Source of the DNA: Pontibacterium sp049603715
GTDB lineage: Bacteria > Pseudomonadota > Gammaproteobacteria > Pseudomonadales > Balneatricaceae
Length of the DNA stretch: 64,000 nt
Assembly (NCBI GenBank): GCA_049603715.1
Contig: JBMYSW010000012.1
Span: forward strand, 30,169-94,168
Direction: 5' to 3'
Positions 27,065 through 35,623 of the stretch are shown here, piece by piece. The notes under the pieces were generated by a model, which saw nothing but the letters and a program-made list of their open reading frames with translations, was not told the DNA's origin and did no database searches. Position 1 is the first letter of the stretch; every line of letters starts with the position of its first letter. The position numbers and the translations under genes were made by a program.

Positions 27065-28180
27065 ATGACAAAGACCCCGCTTGCTGGCGAATACCCATTA
27101 AACAATGCTCCCGTGTCTTGGTTAAACCACACAAATCACACAGGTACAACGGCAGCCGTTGCTCAGCATTATTTTCGTTTTCGCCATAACCTTCGTACCG
27201 CAGAGGCCATCATCGCGGATATCAGTTATGACGAGCACTTTCAGCTTTTCGTTAACAAAGACGAGTCGGGGTTTTATTTGCAGGTAGGTGTTATTGGCTT
27301 TGATAACTACATCGCACCGAGTGAGCAAACTCAGCCTAAAATTGTTTATGGTCGCAAGTGGCGTATTGAGCCAGAGCTACCTAGCTCCGAGATCATTCAA
27401 ACCGCCTACCTTGCCCTCGAAAAAGCACGAGAGCACGAAGTACGCGAACGCCTATGTTTACATCACAAAGGCACACGCACGACCCCTTTACACGGCCACC
27501 ACGATATACCGCTCATGGCACACCTTCATCAACAAGACAGCGAGCGCTTTCAGCCCTCAACAGAGCTAACGCCGCGCGATGCCATGGCGCTCATCACCTA
27601 CGACCACTGTCACTTTAGTGAAGTTAAAATAGAAGCATTAGGTAAGCATCAATGGCTTTGCCGAGTAGCAGTACACACAGGCGAGCAAACCTCGCTGCCC
27701 GAAATGCTCGCCCTTTGCGGCGATACGCTGCACTTTATCAGTCACGATAACACCGCCAACGGCATCATCGTCGCGCTGATGAATCAGCTGGTGCAGCTCA
27801 GTAAACAACACGTTGAAGAGAACTTTTGTTATCGAGGGTTTAACCGCTTTAGCCAAGCACACTCAGTTTTGGCTATTGGTGACTTGTCTTACAAAACACG
27901 CAAAGTTAGCCAAGCACAAGCGACACCTGGGTTTAAGCAGGCGTGGCAACAACTCAATCAAGAAGTGGATTTACAGCGAGTACCCCGTATCAACCCCACG
28001 GGTTATGGGTTAAAGCAAATGGCCTTTTTTAATCAACTTGGGCCACTCAAGGGCTTTGCACCCCTGATGCCGTTTTCAACTGTTTCATCGACGGCTTCTG
28101 CTAAGGAATACCGCGAGACGGGGCACCCTCGTAAGCAATTTTCCAACGATTATCTTCTAGCACCCAGTACTGGCGCTTAA
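27065..28180 (+). CDS. Unrecognised 371-residue protein
   Basis: I do not recognise this protein. It has no signal peptide, no membrane helix and no cofactor motif that I can name. It is mixed in composition, rich in histidine and glutamine (for example HGHHDIPLMAHLHQQDSE near residue 140), with a conserved-looking start (QHYFRFRHNLRTAEAIIADI) and end (NPTGYGLKQMAFFNQLGPLKGF). Codon use is like the neighbours, and GAGAAG precedes the ATG, so it is real. Its last 80 bases run antisense to the end of the L,D-transpeptidase gene, suggesting a late extension of the C-terminus after about residue 345. Confidence 0.8.
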   Translation: MTKTPLAGEYPLNNAPVSWLNHTNHTGTTAAVAQHYFRFRHNLRTAEAIIADISYDEHFQLFVNKDESGFYLQVGVIGFDNYIAPSEQTQPKIVYGRKWRIEPELPSSEIIQTAYLALEKAREHEVRERLCLHHKGTRTTPLHGHHDIPLMAHLHQQDSERFQPSTELTPRDAMALITYDHCHFSEVKIEALGKHQWLCRVAVHTGEQTSLPEMLALCGDTLHFISHDNTANGIIVALMNQLVQLSKQHVEENFCYRGFNRFSQAHSVLAIGDLSYKTRKVSQAQATPGFKQAWQQLNQEVDLQRVPRINPTGYGLKQMAFFNQLGPLKGFAPLMPFSTVSSTASAKEYRETGHPRKQFSNDYLLAPSTGA

Positions 28181-29303
28181 CCGACTTACCCTTGTAGTTG
28201 TTGCTTTTGTAATCTTGCTCAAAGGTGGCCACCATCAAACCTTGACGGTCTGGGTAACGGAACAAGCTCAAACCCGATAAGTCTACATCGATGTACTGCT
28301 TGTTGCCGTTCACTCGACGTTTATGGGCGGCAAAACGGTCAAAGTCCCAATCACCGTTTTTATAGTTTTGCGAATAATGGCCAAGGTAGGTTTCGGAATC
28401 TTTACTTTCCCAATCTACACGCCACTGCTCCACCAGCTGCTCATACTCTGTTTGCTGAGCAAGCCACTGGTCTTGCGAGATCCACTGAATATTCTTACCG
28501 ACAATCACCGGTGTGTGCTTAATATTAACGAGATTGTCCAACTCGACAAAGTCAGGGTTACTCAGTGATATACAGCCTTCACTGGCGGCCGGAGGCCGGC
28601 TGTAGGTTTCAAACGGCGAACCATGTAGCCAGATGCCGTTGCCTGTTCGGCCTTCACGCTCATCCCAAACATTGGGGTAGTTGATAGGTAAAGCACCAGA
28701 GCCATAGCGCGGTGGTAATTGCGCATCGCTGAACCTACCTGTGACAAAATAAACACCCAACGGTGTTTTTAAGTCACCTTGGCGGTATTTATCCACACCG
28801 CCACGGCCATACGATGCGTAGTAATCTTTGATAAGGCGTGGCACACCGTTTTCGTTTTTAAATACAAATAAGCGGTGGCGCTCTACATCCATCACCACAG
28901 CGTATGTTTGCGCACTGGATAACTTAATAAGCGAAGCGGGAATAGTGCCGTTTTCAGGTCGGTCGGTTTCGATCTTAAGGCGGGCACGTGCCTCAGATAA
29001 CAAGCCCTCAAGCTGCTTACCCGAAAACTCACCCTGTTGCCCTACGCCACGCATACCACCGGCCTGAGCCGCCAACAAATCGGCATAAATCAGCTGCGCA
29101 AGCCTAAAGTCAGGGCGCTGAGCTGTAAGCTTTTCAAGGTCTTTGAGGGCATCATCTACACGGTTTGCACTAATGTGATTAAGGCTGCTGAGTAAAAGCG
29201 CTTCGTTTTGTTGCGCATCACCACTCACGGGTGAATCCGCCCATCCAACAGAAGAAAACAACACACCTGCGACACAGGCCGCTAGCCACTTCTTTTTTGT
29301 CAT
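28101..29303 (-). CDS. Secreted L,D-transpeptidase (YkuD) with C-terminal NTF2-like domain
   Basis: An enzyme of the YkuD family that cross-links peptidoglycan or attaches proteins to it. With ATG 29303 it has 400 residues and a signal peptide ending near GWA (22); an upstream GTG at 29354 would spoil the signal peptide. The catalytic domain (about 130-270) has IWLHGSP with H227 and the active-site SEGCISLSN with C244. An NTF2-like domain follows (about 290-393), related to the end of the TPR protein at 25259. This matches the Cds6-type architecture. The 3' end overlaps the convergent gene by 80 bases. Confidence 0.92.
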   Translation of the reverse strand: MTKKKWLAACVAGVLFSSVGWADSPVSGDAQQNEALLLSSLNHISANRVDDALKDLEKLTAQRPDFRLAQLIYADLLAAQAGGMRGVGQQGEFSGKQLEGLLSEARARLKIETDRPENGTIPASLIKLSSAQTYAVVMDVERHRLFVFKNENGVPRLIKDYYASYGRGGVDKYRQGDLKTPLGVYFVTGRFSDAQLPPRYGSGALPINYPNVWDEREGRTGNGIWLHGSPFETYSRPPAASEGCISLSNPDFVELDNLVNIKHTPVIVGKNIQWISQDQWLAQQTEYEQLVEQWRVDWESKDSETYLGHYSQNYKNGDWDFDRFAAHKRRVNGNKQYIDVDLSGLSLFRYPDRQGLMVATFEQDYKSNNYKGKSVKRQYWVLEDNRWKIAYEGAPSRGIP

Positions 29304-29425
29304 TTGTTGAATCAACGTTTTGCTACCTTCATTAAAAAACCATGCATCAAGCACCTCGCCTTACCTACCCTAGGCAGGGCTCACTGTGCTCAAAAACACA
29401 CCAGCAATATTCTAACCAATTATAG

Positions 29426-29512
29426 AAAAAAATGCGCCGCCGAAGGCGGTGATTACACCGTGCCAAATAAAAAGTAGCAACGGCCTAGACGACAAATACT
29501 AGCCACTCTCAT
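29426..29512 (-). other. Possible leader peptide plus attenuator upstream of the L,D-transpeptidase
   Basis: On the minus strand AGGTG and then ATG (29512) open a 19-codon frame, MRVASICRLGRCYFLFGTV, ending at TAA 29455-29453. Directly after the stop, CCGCC-TTC-GGCGG pairs (29449-29437) and is followed, four bases on, by seven T residues. The arrangement looks like a leader peptide with terminator or a short sRNA. Both elements are weak alone. Confidence 0.35.
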
Positions 29513-29969
29513 TTTTGTGCACCTGCGTAAAAAAGTACTAGTTAATACTTTTGCTCTCTATGCAATGCCAATAAATGGTGGTAAAACAAAAACTAACACT
29601 GCGCATTAAGCTTTATCGGCTCTCTATAAATAATGCGTATTTAGTTTAGCAGCACCAAAAATATCGCACGTTATATCGCACCTTTTAGCCTTGCAGCTTA
29701 GTCTGTAAAACGACCTTATTCTTACGCGCTTACCCTACCTTACAGGGCCTGCGCATAGCGACCGCAACACCTTATCGGTATCACCATTTAACGGCATCAC
29801 TGGCTTATCAGCATTTAACGATAAAGAAAGAAATTCCGTACCGGTACGACAGATAAAGTAATCCAATAGGCGGCCAGCGCCTTTATAACTTTATGTAGTG
29901 CTTAAACTGACCAAGAAAGTAGAAGCGATACAAATTTCACCATTTTTCTATATGCCTCGGCGATGTGAA

Positions 29970-29976
29970 CTACACT
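29970..29976 (+). promoter_or_regulatory. Candidate sigma-S-type -10 of prkA
   Basis: CTACACT, with the C typical of sigma-S promoters before the -10 hexamer and no -35 box at the right place. It lies about 100 bases before prkA. E. coli yeaGH is stress-induced, which is the reason for looking. Confidence 0.3.
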
Positions 29977-30077
29977 GATATCGAGACCATATAAACATCA
30001 GGGCAATCGAAGGAACTGTTTCTCACACCACAGCTAAGCTGTTGACAACGGATTTAGAATCTCAGGAAGGTGACCAC

Positions 30078-32000
30078 ATGAGCATTTTTGAGCACTATCA
30101 ATCTCGTTACACATCGACAAAGCAAGAAGAAATGTCGCTCACAGAGTACCTCGAACTGTGCAAAAGTGACCCAACCACCTACATGGATGCAGCGGAGCGT
30201 ATGCTGCAGGCCATTGGCGAGCCTGAAGTCATCGACACCTCTCGTGACCCGCGCGCCAGTCGTATTTTTTCTAACAAGCTGATCAAGCGCTACCCTGCCT
30301 TTAGTGAGTTTTACGGGATGGAAGAGGCCATCGAAAGCATTGTCGCCTACTTTAAGCACGCAGCGCAGGGCCTCGAAGAAAGCAAACAGATTCTTTACCT
30401 CCTTGGCCCAGTGGGCGGCGGTAAGTCCTCCCTTGCCGAGCGCCTTAAATACCTGATGCAAAAGGTACCGTTTTACGCGATTAAGGGCTCACCTGTGTTC
30501 GAGTCGCCCCTAAACCTATTTAACCCAGCCGAAGACGGCCAGATCTTAGAAGAAGATTTTGGCATTCCTAAACGCTACCTCAAGGGCATTATGTCGCCTT
30601 GGGCAGTGAAGCGTTTGCACGAATACGGCGGCGATATCTCTAAATTCCGAGTGGTGCGTTTATATCCTTCCATCTCAGATCAAATCGCCATTGCCAAAAC
30701 AGAGCCAGGCGACGAGAACAACCAAGATATCTCGGCACTTGTGGGTAAAGTAGATATTCGCCAACTTGAAGAATTCGCACAAAACGACGCCGATGCTTAC
30801 AGCTACTCAGGTGCCCTATGTCGTGCCAACCAAGGCATGATGGAGTTCGTCGAAATGTTTAAGGCACCTATCAAGGTGCTGCACCCACTGTTAACGGCAA
30901 CTCAAGAAGGCAACTACAACAGTACCGAAGGCATGGGTGCCATTCCGTTCGACGGCGTAATTATGGCCCACTCCAACGAGTCTGAGTGGCAAACCTTCAA
31001 AAACAACAAAACTAACGAGGCCTTTATCGACCGGGTTTACACCGTTAAAGTGCCTTACTGTACCCGCGTCTCTGAAGAGATTAGCATCTACGAAAAACTA
31101 CTAGAGCACAGCTCTTTGGCCAGCGCGCCTTGTGCGCCTGATACCCTTAATATGCTGGCGCAGTTCACTACGCTTTCGCGTATTAAAGAGCCAGAGAACT
31201 CTAGTATCTATTCTAAGATGCGTATCTACGATGGCCAAAACCTCAAGGATACGGATCCAAAAGCCAAGTCCTTGCAAGAGTACAAAGACGCGGCGGGTGT
31301 CGACGAGGGCATGACAGGTCTTTCGACTCGCTTTGCCTTCAAGATTTTGTCTAAGGTCTTTAACTTCGACTCCACCGAAGTATCGGCAAACCCTGTGCAC
31401 CTGCTGTACGTGCTCGAAAAAGAAATCGAGCAGCAGCAGTTCCCAACAGAAGTGCAAGAGCGCTACATCGGCTACCTAAAAGAGTACATCGCCCCCAAAT
31501 ACATCGAATTTTTGGGTAAAGAAATTCAAACCGCGTACCTAGAGTCTTACTCTGAGTACGGCCAGAATATCTTTGACCGCTATGTCACTTACGCCGACTT
31601 CTGGATTCAAGACCAAGAATACCGCGACCCAGAAACGGGCGACATTCTTAACCGCCAGAGCATTAGCGAAGAGCTCGAAAAAATCGAGAAGCCTGCGGGT
31701 ATCAGTAACCCTAAAGACTTCCGACACGAAATCGTCAACTTTGTGTTGCGAGCCCGTGCCAATAACGGCGGCAAAAACCCTGTGTGGAGCAGCTACGAAA
31801 AAATGCGCTCTGTTATAGAGAAGAAAATGTTCTCTAACACCGAAGACCTCTTACCTGTTATTTCGTTCAACGCAAAAGCCTCTAGCGATGAGCAAAACAA
31901 ACATGGCGAGTTTGTAAAACGCATGGTTGAGCGCGGCTACACCGAGAAACAAGTGCGCTTGCTTTCTGAGTGGTACATTCGCGTACGTAAATCGCAATAA
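30078..32000 (+). CDS. prkA: PrkA-family serine protein kinase (YeaG)
   Basis: A 640-residue AAA+ and kinase-type protein. The start ATG 30078 follows AGGAAGGTGA; an open frame upstream to TTG 30042 is not needed. The AAA+ P-loop GPVGGGKSSLAE lies at about 110-120, and the C-terminal third is the PrkA domain related to a kinase fold. E. coli YeaG (644 residues) is induced by starvation and nitrogen stress. The linked yeaH and spoVR form the conserved trio, whose joint action is not understood. A hairpin separates it from yeaH. Confidence 0.96.
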   Translation: MSIFEHYQSRYTSTKQEEMSLTEYLELCKSDPTTYMDAAERMLQAIGEPEVIDTSRDPRASRIFSNKLIKRYPAFSEFYGMEEAIESIVAYFKHAAQGLEESKQILYLLGPVGGGKSSLAERLKYLMQKVPFYAIKGSPVFESPLNLFNPAEDGQILEEDFGIPKRYLKGIMSPWAVKRLHEYGGDISKFRVVRLYPSISDQIAIAKTEPGDENNQDISALVGKVDIRQLEEFAQNDADAYSYSGALCRANQGMMEFVEMFKAPIKVLHPLLTATQEGNYNSTEGMGAIPFDGVIMAHSNESEWQTFKNNKTNEAFIDRVYTVKVPYCTRVSEEISIYEKLLEHSSLASAPCAPDTLNMLAQFTTLSRIKEPENSSIYSKMRIYDGQNLKDTDPKAKSLQEYKDAAGVDEGMTGLSTRFAFKILSKVFNFDSTEVSANPVHLLYVLEKEIEQQQFPTEVQERYIGYLKEYIAPKYIEFLGKEIQTAYLESYSEYGQNIFDRYVTYADFWIQDQEYRDPETGDILNRQSISEELEKIEKPAGISNPKDFRHEIVNFVLRARANNGGKNPVWSSYEKMRSVIEKKMFSNTEDLLPVISFNAKASSDEQNKHGEFVKRMVERGYTEKQVRLLSEWYIRVRKSQ

Positions 32001-32020
32001 CCACTCTCTTCGCAACGGGT

Positions 32021-32044
32021 GCCTCCCTGCTTAAGCGGGGAGGC
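32021..32044 (+). other. Intercistronic hairpin between prkA and yeaH
   Basis: GCCTCCCTGC pairs with GCGGGGAGGC (one G-U) around TTAA. No T tract follows, so it looks like an mRNA-protecting or processing structure, not a terminator. Confidence 0.6.
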
Positions 32045-32079
32045 CCTATTCCAGAACATGCACACCAAGAGGAGCGAGT

Positions 32080-33366
32080 ATGAGCTACATCATAGATCGC
32101 CGTGCCAATGGAAAGAAAAAGAGTACCGTTAACCGCCAGCGCTTTTTAAAGCGCTACAAAGCACACATCAAAGAAGCGGTAGAAGAAGCCGTAAACAGTC
32201 GCTCTATCACTGATATGGACCGTGGTGGCCAAGTCACCATTCCAAGAAAAGATATTTCTGAGCCTGTGTTCCATCACGGTAACGCCGGTATTCGTTCAAA
32301 AGTTTTCCCGGGTAACAAAGAGTTTAACACCGGCGACGAGTTTCAACGCCCAAACGGCGGTGGCGGTTCTGGCTCCGGCGAAGGCAAAGCCAGTAACCAA
32401 GGCGAAGGGGAAGACGAATTTAGCTTTCAGATTAGCCAAGAAGAGTTTTTAGACTTTATGTTTGAAGACTTAGAGCTCCCTAACCTCGTCAAAAAACAGC
32501 TAAAAAGCAGCGTAGAGTTTGAACGTAAACGCGCAGGCTTTACCACCGCAGGCTCGCCTGAAAAGATTAACGTCATCCGTTCACTGCGCTCCGCTCAAGC
32601 TCGTCGCACCGCACTTTCGGGCAAAGAACGTCGTCAAATTCGCGCCCTCTACAACGAAATTGAGGGACTCAAAAAGCGCCTTCCCGACGAAGAAGCCGAA
32701 AGCCAAATTGCAGCGCTGCGCGACGAAATTAAAACCCTCAAAGAAAGCATGAAGCGAGTACCGTGGATTGATGACTTTGATATTCGTTACAACAACAGCG
32801 TCAAAATTCCCCTTCCCTCAAGTAAAGCGGTGATGTTTTGTGTGATGGACGTGTCCGGCTCGATGACACAAACCATCAAAGACATCGCAAAACGCTTTTT
32901 TGTGTTGCTGTATATGTTTTTAACTCGCAACTACAAGCAAATTGACGTGGTGTTTGTACGTCACCATACCCACGCCAAAGAGGTGGATGAGCAAGAGTTC
33001 TTTTACTCCCGCGAGACTGGCGGCACCATTGTTTCAAGCGCCCTGAACATGACCGCGGATATTATCGCCGAGCGTTACCCTGCCAGCGATTGGAACATCT
33101 ATGTGGCACAAGCATCCGACGGCGACAACTGGGACGGCGACTCTAATATCTGTCACAAGGTGCTTGATGAGCGAATTCTGCCTTTTGTGCAGTACTTCTC
33201 TTATGTGGAAATTACCACGGGGCCGCACCAAAACCTCTGGGTCGAGTACGAAAGTGTGCAATCGGCATGGGCCGATACCTTTGCCATGCAGCAAATCAAG
33301 TCGGCTGCCGATATTTACGGCGTGTTCCGAGCCTTGTTTGAGAAGAAAACGGAGGCGGCACAATGA
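32080..33366 (+). CDS. yeaH: YeaH / DUF444 family protein
   Basis: A 428-residue protein of the DUF444 family. The N-terminal part is basic and followed by a glycine-rich acidic linker (about 90-112); a coiled segment precedes a von Willebrand A-like domain with the metal motif DVSGSM (257-262). It is encoded between prkA and spoVR in nearly all genomes that have it, and is thought to act with the kinase. Start has a GAGGAG-type site. Its last bases overlap spoVR in an ATGA. Confidence 0.96.
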   Translation: MSYIIDRRANGKKKSTVNRQRFLKRYKAHIKEAVEEAVNSRSITDMDRGGQVTIPRKDISEPVFHHGNAGIRSKVFPGNKEFNTGDEFQRPNGGGGSGSGEGKASNQGEGEDEFSFQISQEEFLDFMFEDLELPNLVKKQLKSSVEFERKRAGFTTAGSPEKINVIRSLRSAQARRTALSGKERRQIRALYNEIEGLKKRLPDEEAESQIAALRDEIKTLKESMKRVPWIDDFDIRYNNSVKIPLPSSKAVMFCVMDVSGSMTQTIKDIAKRFFVLLYMFLTRNYKQIDVVFVRHHTHAKEVDEQEFFYSRETGGTIVSSALNMTADIIAERYPASDWNIYVAQASDGDNWDGDSNICHKVLDERILPFVQYFSYVEITTGPHQNLWVEYESVQSAWADTFAMQQIKSAADIYGVFRALFEKKTEAAQ

Positions 33367-34913
33367 GTAAAAACAGCCCTATCTCCACCGGATCAGAGTG
33401 GACCTTTGAGTTAATTCAGGCCTACGACAAAGCCATTGCCGAAGCAGCTGCACGCCATGGCTTAGACACTTACCCAAACCAAATTGAGATCATTACCTCC
33501 GAACAAATGATGGATGCCTACTCGTCTGTGGGTATGCCACTCAACTACAACCATTGGTCGTTTGGTAAACAATTTGTCGAAACCGATCAAAACTATAAGC
33601 GCGGCCGCATGGGTCTTGCTTACGAAATTGTGATCAACTCTGACCCGTGTATCGCCTATCTAATGGAAGAAAACACCATGGCGATGCAGGCCTTGGTAAT
33701 CGCCCATGCGTGTTACGGCCACAACTCGTTCTTTAAAGGTAATTACCTGTTTCGAACTTGGACAGACGCCTCTGCCATTATTGACTACCTACTGTTCGCA
33801 AAAAACTACATCACTAAATGCGAGGAGCGTTACGGCGTAGAGCAAGTGGAGCAAACACTCGACTCTTGCCACGCCTTAATGAATTACGGCGTCAACCGCT
33901 ACAAACGCCCCCCCGCAATGACCGCTGAGCAGGAACGGGCGCGCCAGCAAGAGCGCGAAGACTATATTCAAAAGCACTTAAACGACTTGTGGAGTACGAT
34001 TCCGCGTTCTGATAAGTCCTCTGAACCTGTGGAGGTACATTACCCCGCAGAGCCTGAAGAAAACATCCTGTACTTTATTGAAAAAAACGCGCCCTTGTTA
34101 GAGCCTTGGCAGCGTGAGGTTGTCCGTATAGTGCGTAAAATTTCGCAGTATTTTTACCCACAGAAGCAAACCCAAGTAATGAACGAAGGCTGGGCAACCT
34201 TCTGGCACTACACCTTGCTATACGACTTGCACGAGCAAGGGTTAGTCACTGATGGTTTAATGATGGAGGTGCTGCATTCTCACTCTAGCGTGATTTTTCA
34301 GCCCGACTTTGACCACCCTTACTTTAGCGGCATCAACCCTTACACCCTCGGCTTTAAGATGATGACCGAAATTAAGCGTATTTGCGAAGAGCCCACCGAC
34401 GAGGACCGAGAATGGTTCCCCGACTTGGTAGACCGCCCTTGGCATGAGGTGCTTGACGACGCCATGCGTAACTACAAAGACGAGAGCTTTATCCAGCAGT
34501 TTTTGTCGCCGCGACTAATTCGGGAGCTCAAGCTCTTTACCATTCTCGACGACAGTAAAGTCTCTACTCTTAAGGTATCTTCTATTCACAACGAAGCGGG
34601 CTATCGACAAGTACGCGAGGACCTTGCAGCACAATACAACCTAGGAAACCGAGAGCCTAATATTCAGGTTTACAATGTGAATGTTCGAGGTGATCGCTCG
34701 CTGACCTTACGCCACTACATGCACAACGACCAGCCCTTAGGTGAGTCTACCGATGAGGTACTTAAACACGTACACCGGTTATGGGGGTTCCCTGTGCACT
34801 TGGAGTCAGTAGATCAAAACAACGAAGTGATGGGCCGCTTTCAGTGCCCGCCCGTCCCTGCCGAGCAAGGTGCCGACGCCTATACCCTGCCCGACCCGCC
34901 AAGCTATATCTAG
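33363..34913 (+). CDS. SpoVR family protein (YcgB)
   Basis: A 516-residue SpoVR homologue. Conserved features include YEIVINSDPCIAYLMEENTM, the HACYGHNSFFKGNYLF histidine cluster (about 117-132), VMNEGWATFWHYTLL near residue 272 and FVETDQNYKRGRMG. Bacillus SpoVR affects spore cortex; the proteobacterial YcgB role is unknown, but gene linkage to prkA and yeaH is conserved. The start codon overlaps the yeaH stop (ATGA), so translation is coupled. Ends with a strong terminator. Confidence 0.96.
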   Translation: MSKNSPISTGSEWTFELIQAYDKAIAEAAARHGLDTYPNQIEIITSEQMMDAYSSVGMPLNYNHWSFGKQFVETDQNYKRGRMGLAYEIVINSDPCIAYLMEENTMAMQALVIAHACYGHNSFFKGNYLFRTWTDASAIIDYLLFAKNYITKCEERYGVEQVEQTLDSCHALMNYGVNRYKRPPAMTAEQERARQQEREDYIQKHLNDLWSTIPRSDKSSEPVEVHYPAEPEENILYFIEKNAPLLEPWQREVVRIVRKISQYFYPQKQTQVMNEGWATFWHYTLLYDLHEQGLVTDGLMMEVLHSHSSVIFQPDFDHPYFSGINPYTLGFKMMTEIKRICEEPTDEDREWFPDLVDRPWHEVLDDAMRNYKDESFIQQFLSPRLIRELKLFTILDDSKVSTLKVSSIHNEAGYRQVREDLAAQYNLGNREPNIQVYNVNVRGDRSLTLRHYMHNDQPLGESTDEVLKHVHRLWGFPVHLESVDQNNEVMGRFQCPPVPAEQGADAYTLPDPPSYI

Positions 34914-34946
34914 GGCCGTAAATACAGCCTTCATTCGAGTATCATC

Positions 34947-34972
34947 AAAAGAGGGGCAACCCTCTTTTTTTT
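34947..34972 (+). terminator. Terminator of prkA-yeaH-spoVR
   Basis: AAAAGAGGG-GCAA-CCCTCTTTT followed by further T residues; a nine-pair stem. Confidence 0.93.
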
Positions 34973-35156
34973 GGCCAATATCGCTAGCCATTTTCGTCGC
35001 GACTTACCCAAAAGCTAAGCCTTCGCCTGCAAAAACACAGGATGTCTCGACCCACCGAAATCACTCCCTTATACTAAAACGCATTGGGTACCTTCATTGG
35101 TTAGAGTAGACCAAAAGGGTGCTGTTTCTTTTTCGGAGAACCGTTAGAGGCTTGTG

Positions 35157-35519
35157 ATGGATTGTTTGTTTTGTAAGATTGTAGCTGGCGATATTCCTGC
35201 CACCAAAGTATTCGAAGACGACGACGTAGTCGCGTTTAACGACATTAGCCCTGCGGCGCCACATCACTATCTAGTGATTCCTAAAAAGCACATTTCGACA
35301 CTAAACGATTTAACCCCTGAAGACGACGCTATCACAGGCAAAATGTTGCGCACCGCCGCACAGATCGCCCAAGATAAAGGCTTTGCAGAGGCTGGTTACC
35401 GCACTGTATTTAACTGTAACCAAGACGGCGGCCAAACCGTTTACCACATTCACCTGCATGTTTTGGCAGGCCAAACCTTAGGCTGGCCCCCGTTTACCGA
35501 TAAAGCAAAACCGGTTTAA
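35157..35519 (+). CDS. hinT: HIT family purine phosphoramidase (HinT)
   Basis: HinT hydrolyses nucleoside phosphoramidates. The 120-residue protein has CLFCKIVAGDIPATKVFED at the N-terminus and the histidine triad HIHLHVLAG near residue 104. I chose ATG 35157 because TTAGAGG is at the right distance; a GTG three bases earlier is possible. Length equals family norms. Followed by a very long terminator stem. Confidence 0.95.
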   Translation: MDCLFCKIVAGDIPATKVFEDDDVVAFNDISPAAPHHYLVIPKKHISTLNDLTPEDDAITGKMLRTAAQIAQDKGFAEAGYRTVFNCNQDGGQTVYHIHLHVLAGQTLGWPPFTDKAKPV

Positions 35520-35539
35520 AAGCCAAACATACACGGCAA

Positions 35540-35587
35540 AAAAGAGCCCCCTTCACTTGGGTAATACCAAGTGAAGGGGGCTCTTTT
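35540..35587. terminator. 21-bp perfect stem, bidirectional terminator
   Basis: AAAAGAGCCCCCTTCACTTGG at 35540-35560 has an exact inverted copy at 35567-35587 with a six-base loop. T-rich tails are present on both strands, so it can stop hinT and the convergent DUF2333 gene. Confidence 0.93.
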
Positions 35588-35623
35588 GTTTTATTAGCGC
35601 TTATATAGCCCCATAAGACTTAC

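Larger units (their letters stand above)
29304..30077. other. Long divergent intergenic region before prkA
   Basis: 774 bases without a convincing annotated gene, much longer than other gaps here. On the minus strand it contains a tiny ORF with a ribosome-binding site (29453-29512) ending at a terminator-like hairpin. On the plus strand it has a tandem pair of ATATCGCAC (29661-29682), an A/T palindrome around 29530-29552 (AAAAGTA...TACTTTT) and a sigma-S-like CTACACT before prkA. No sigma-54 box was found in it. Confidence 0.5.
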
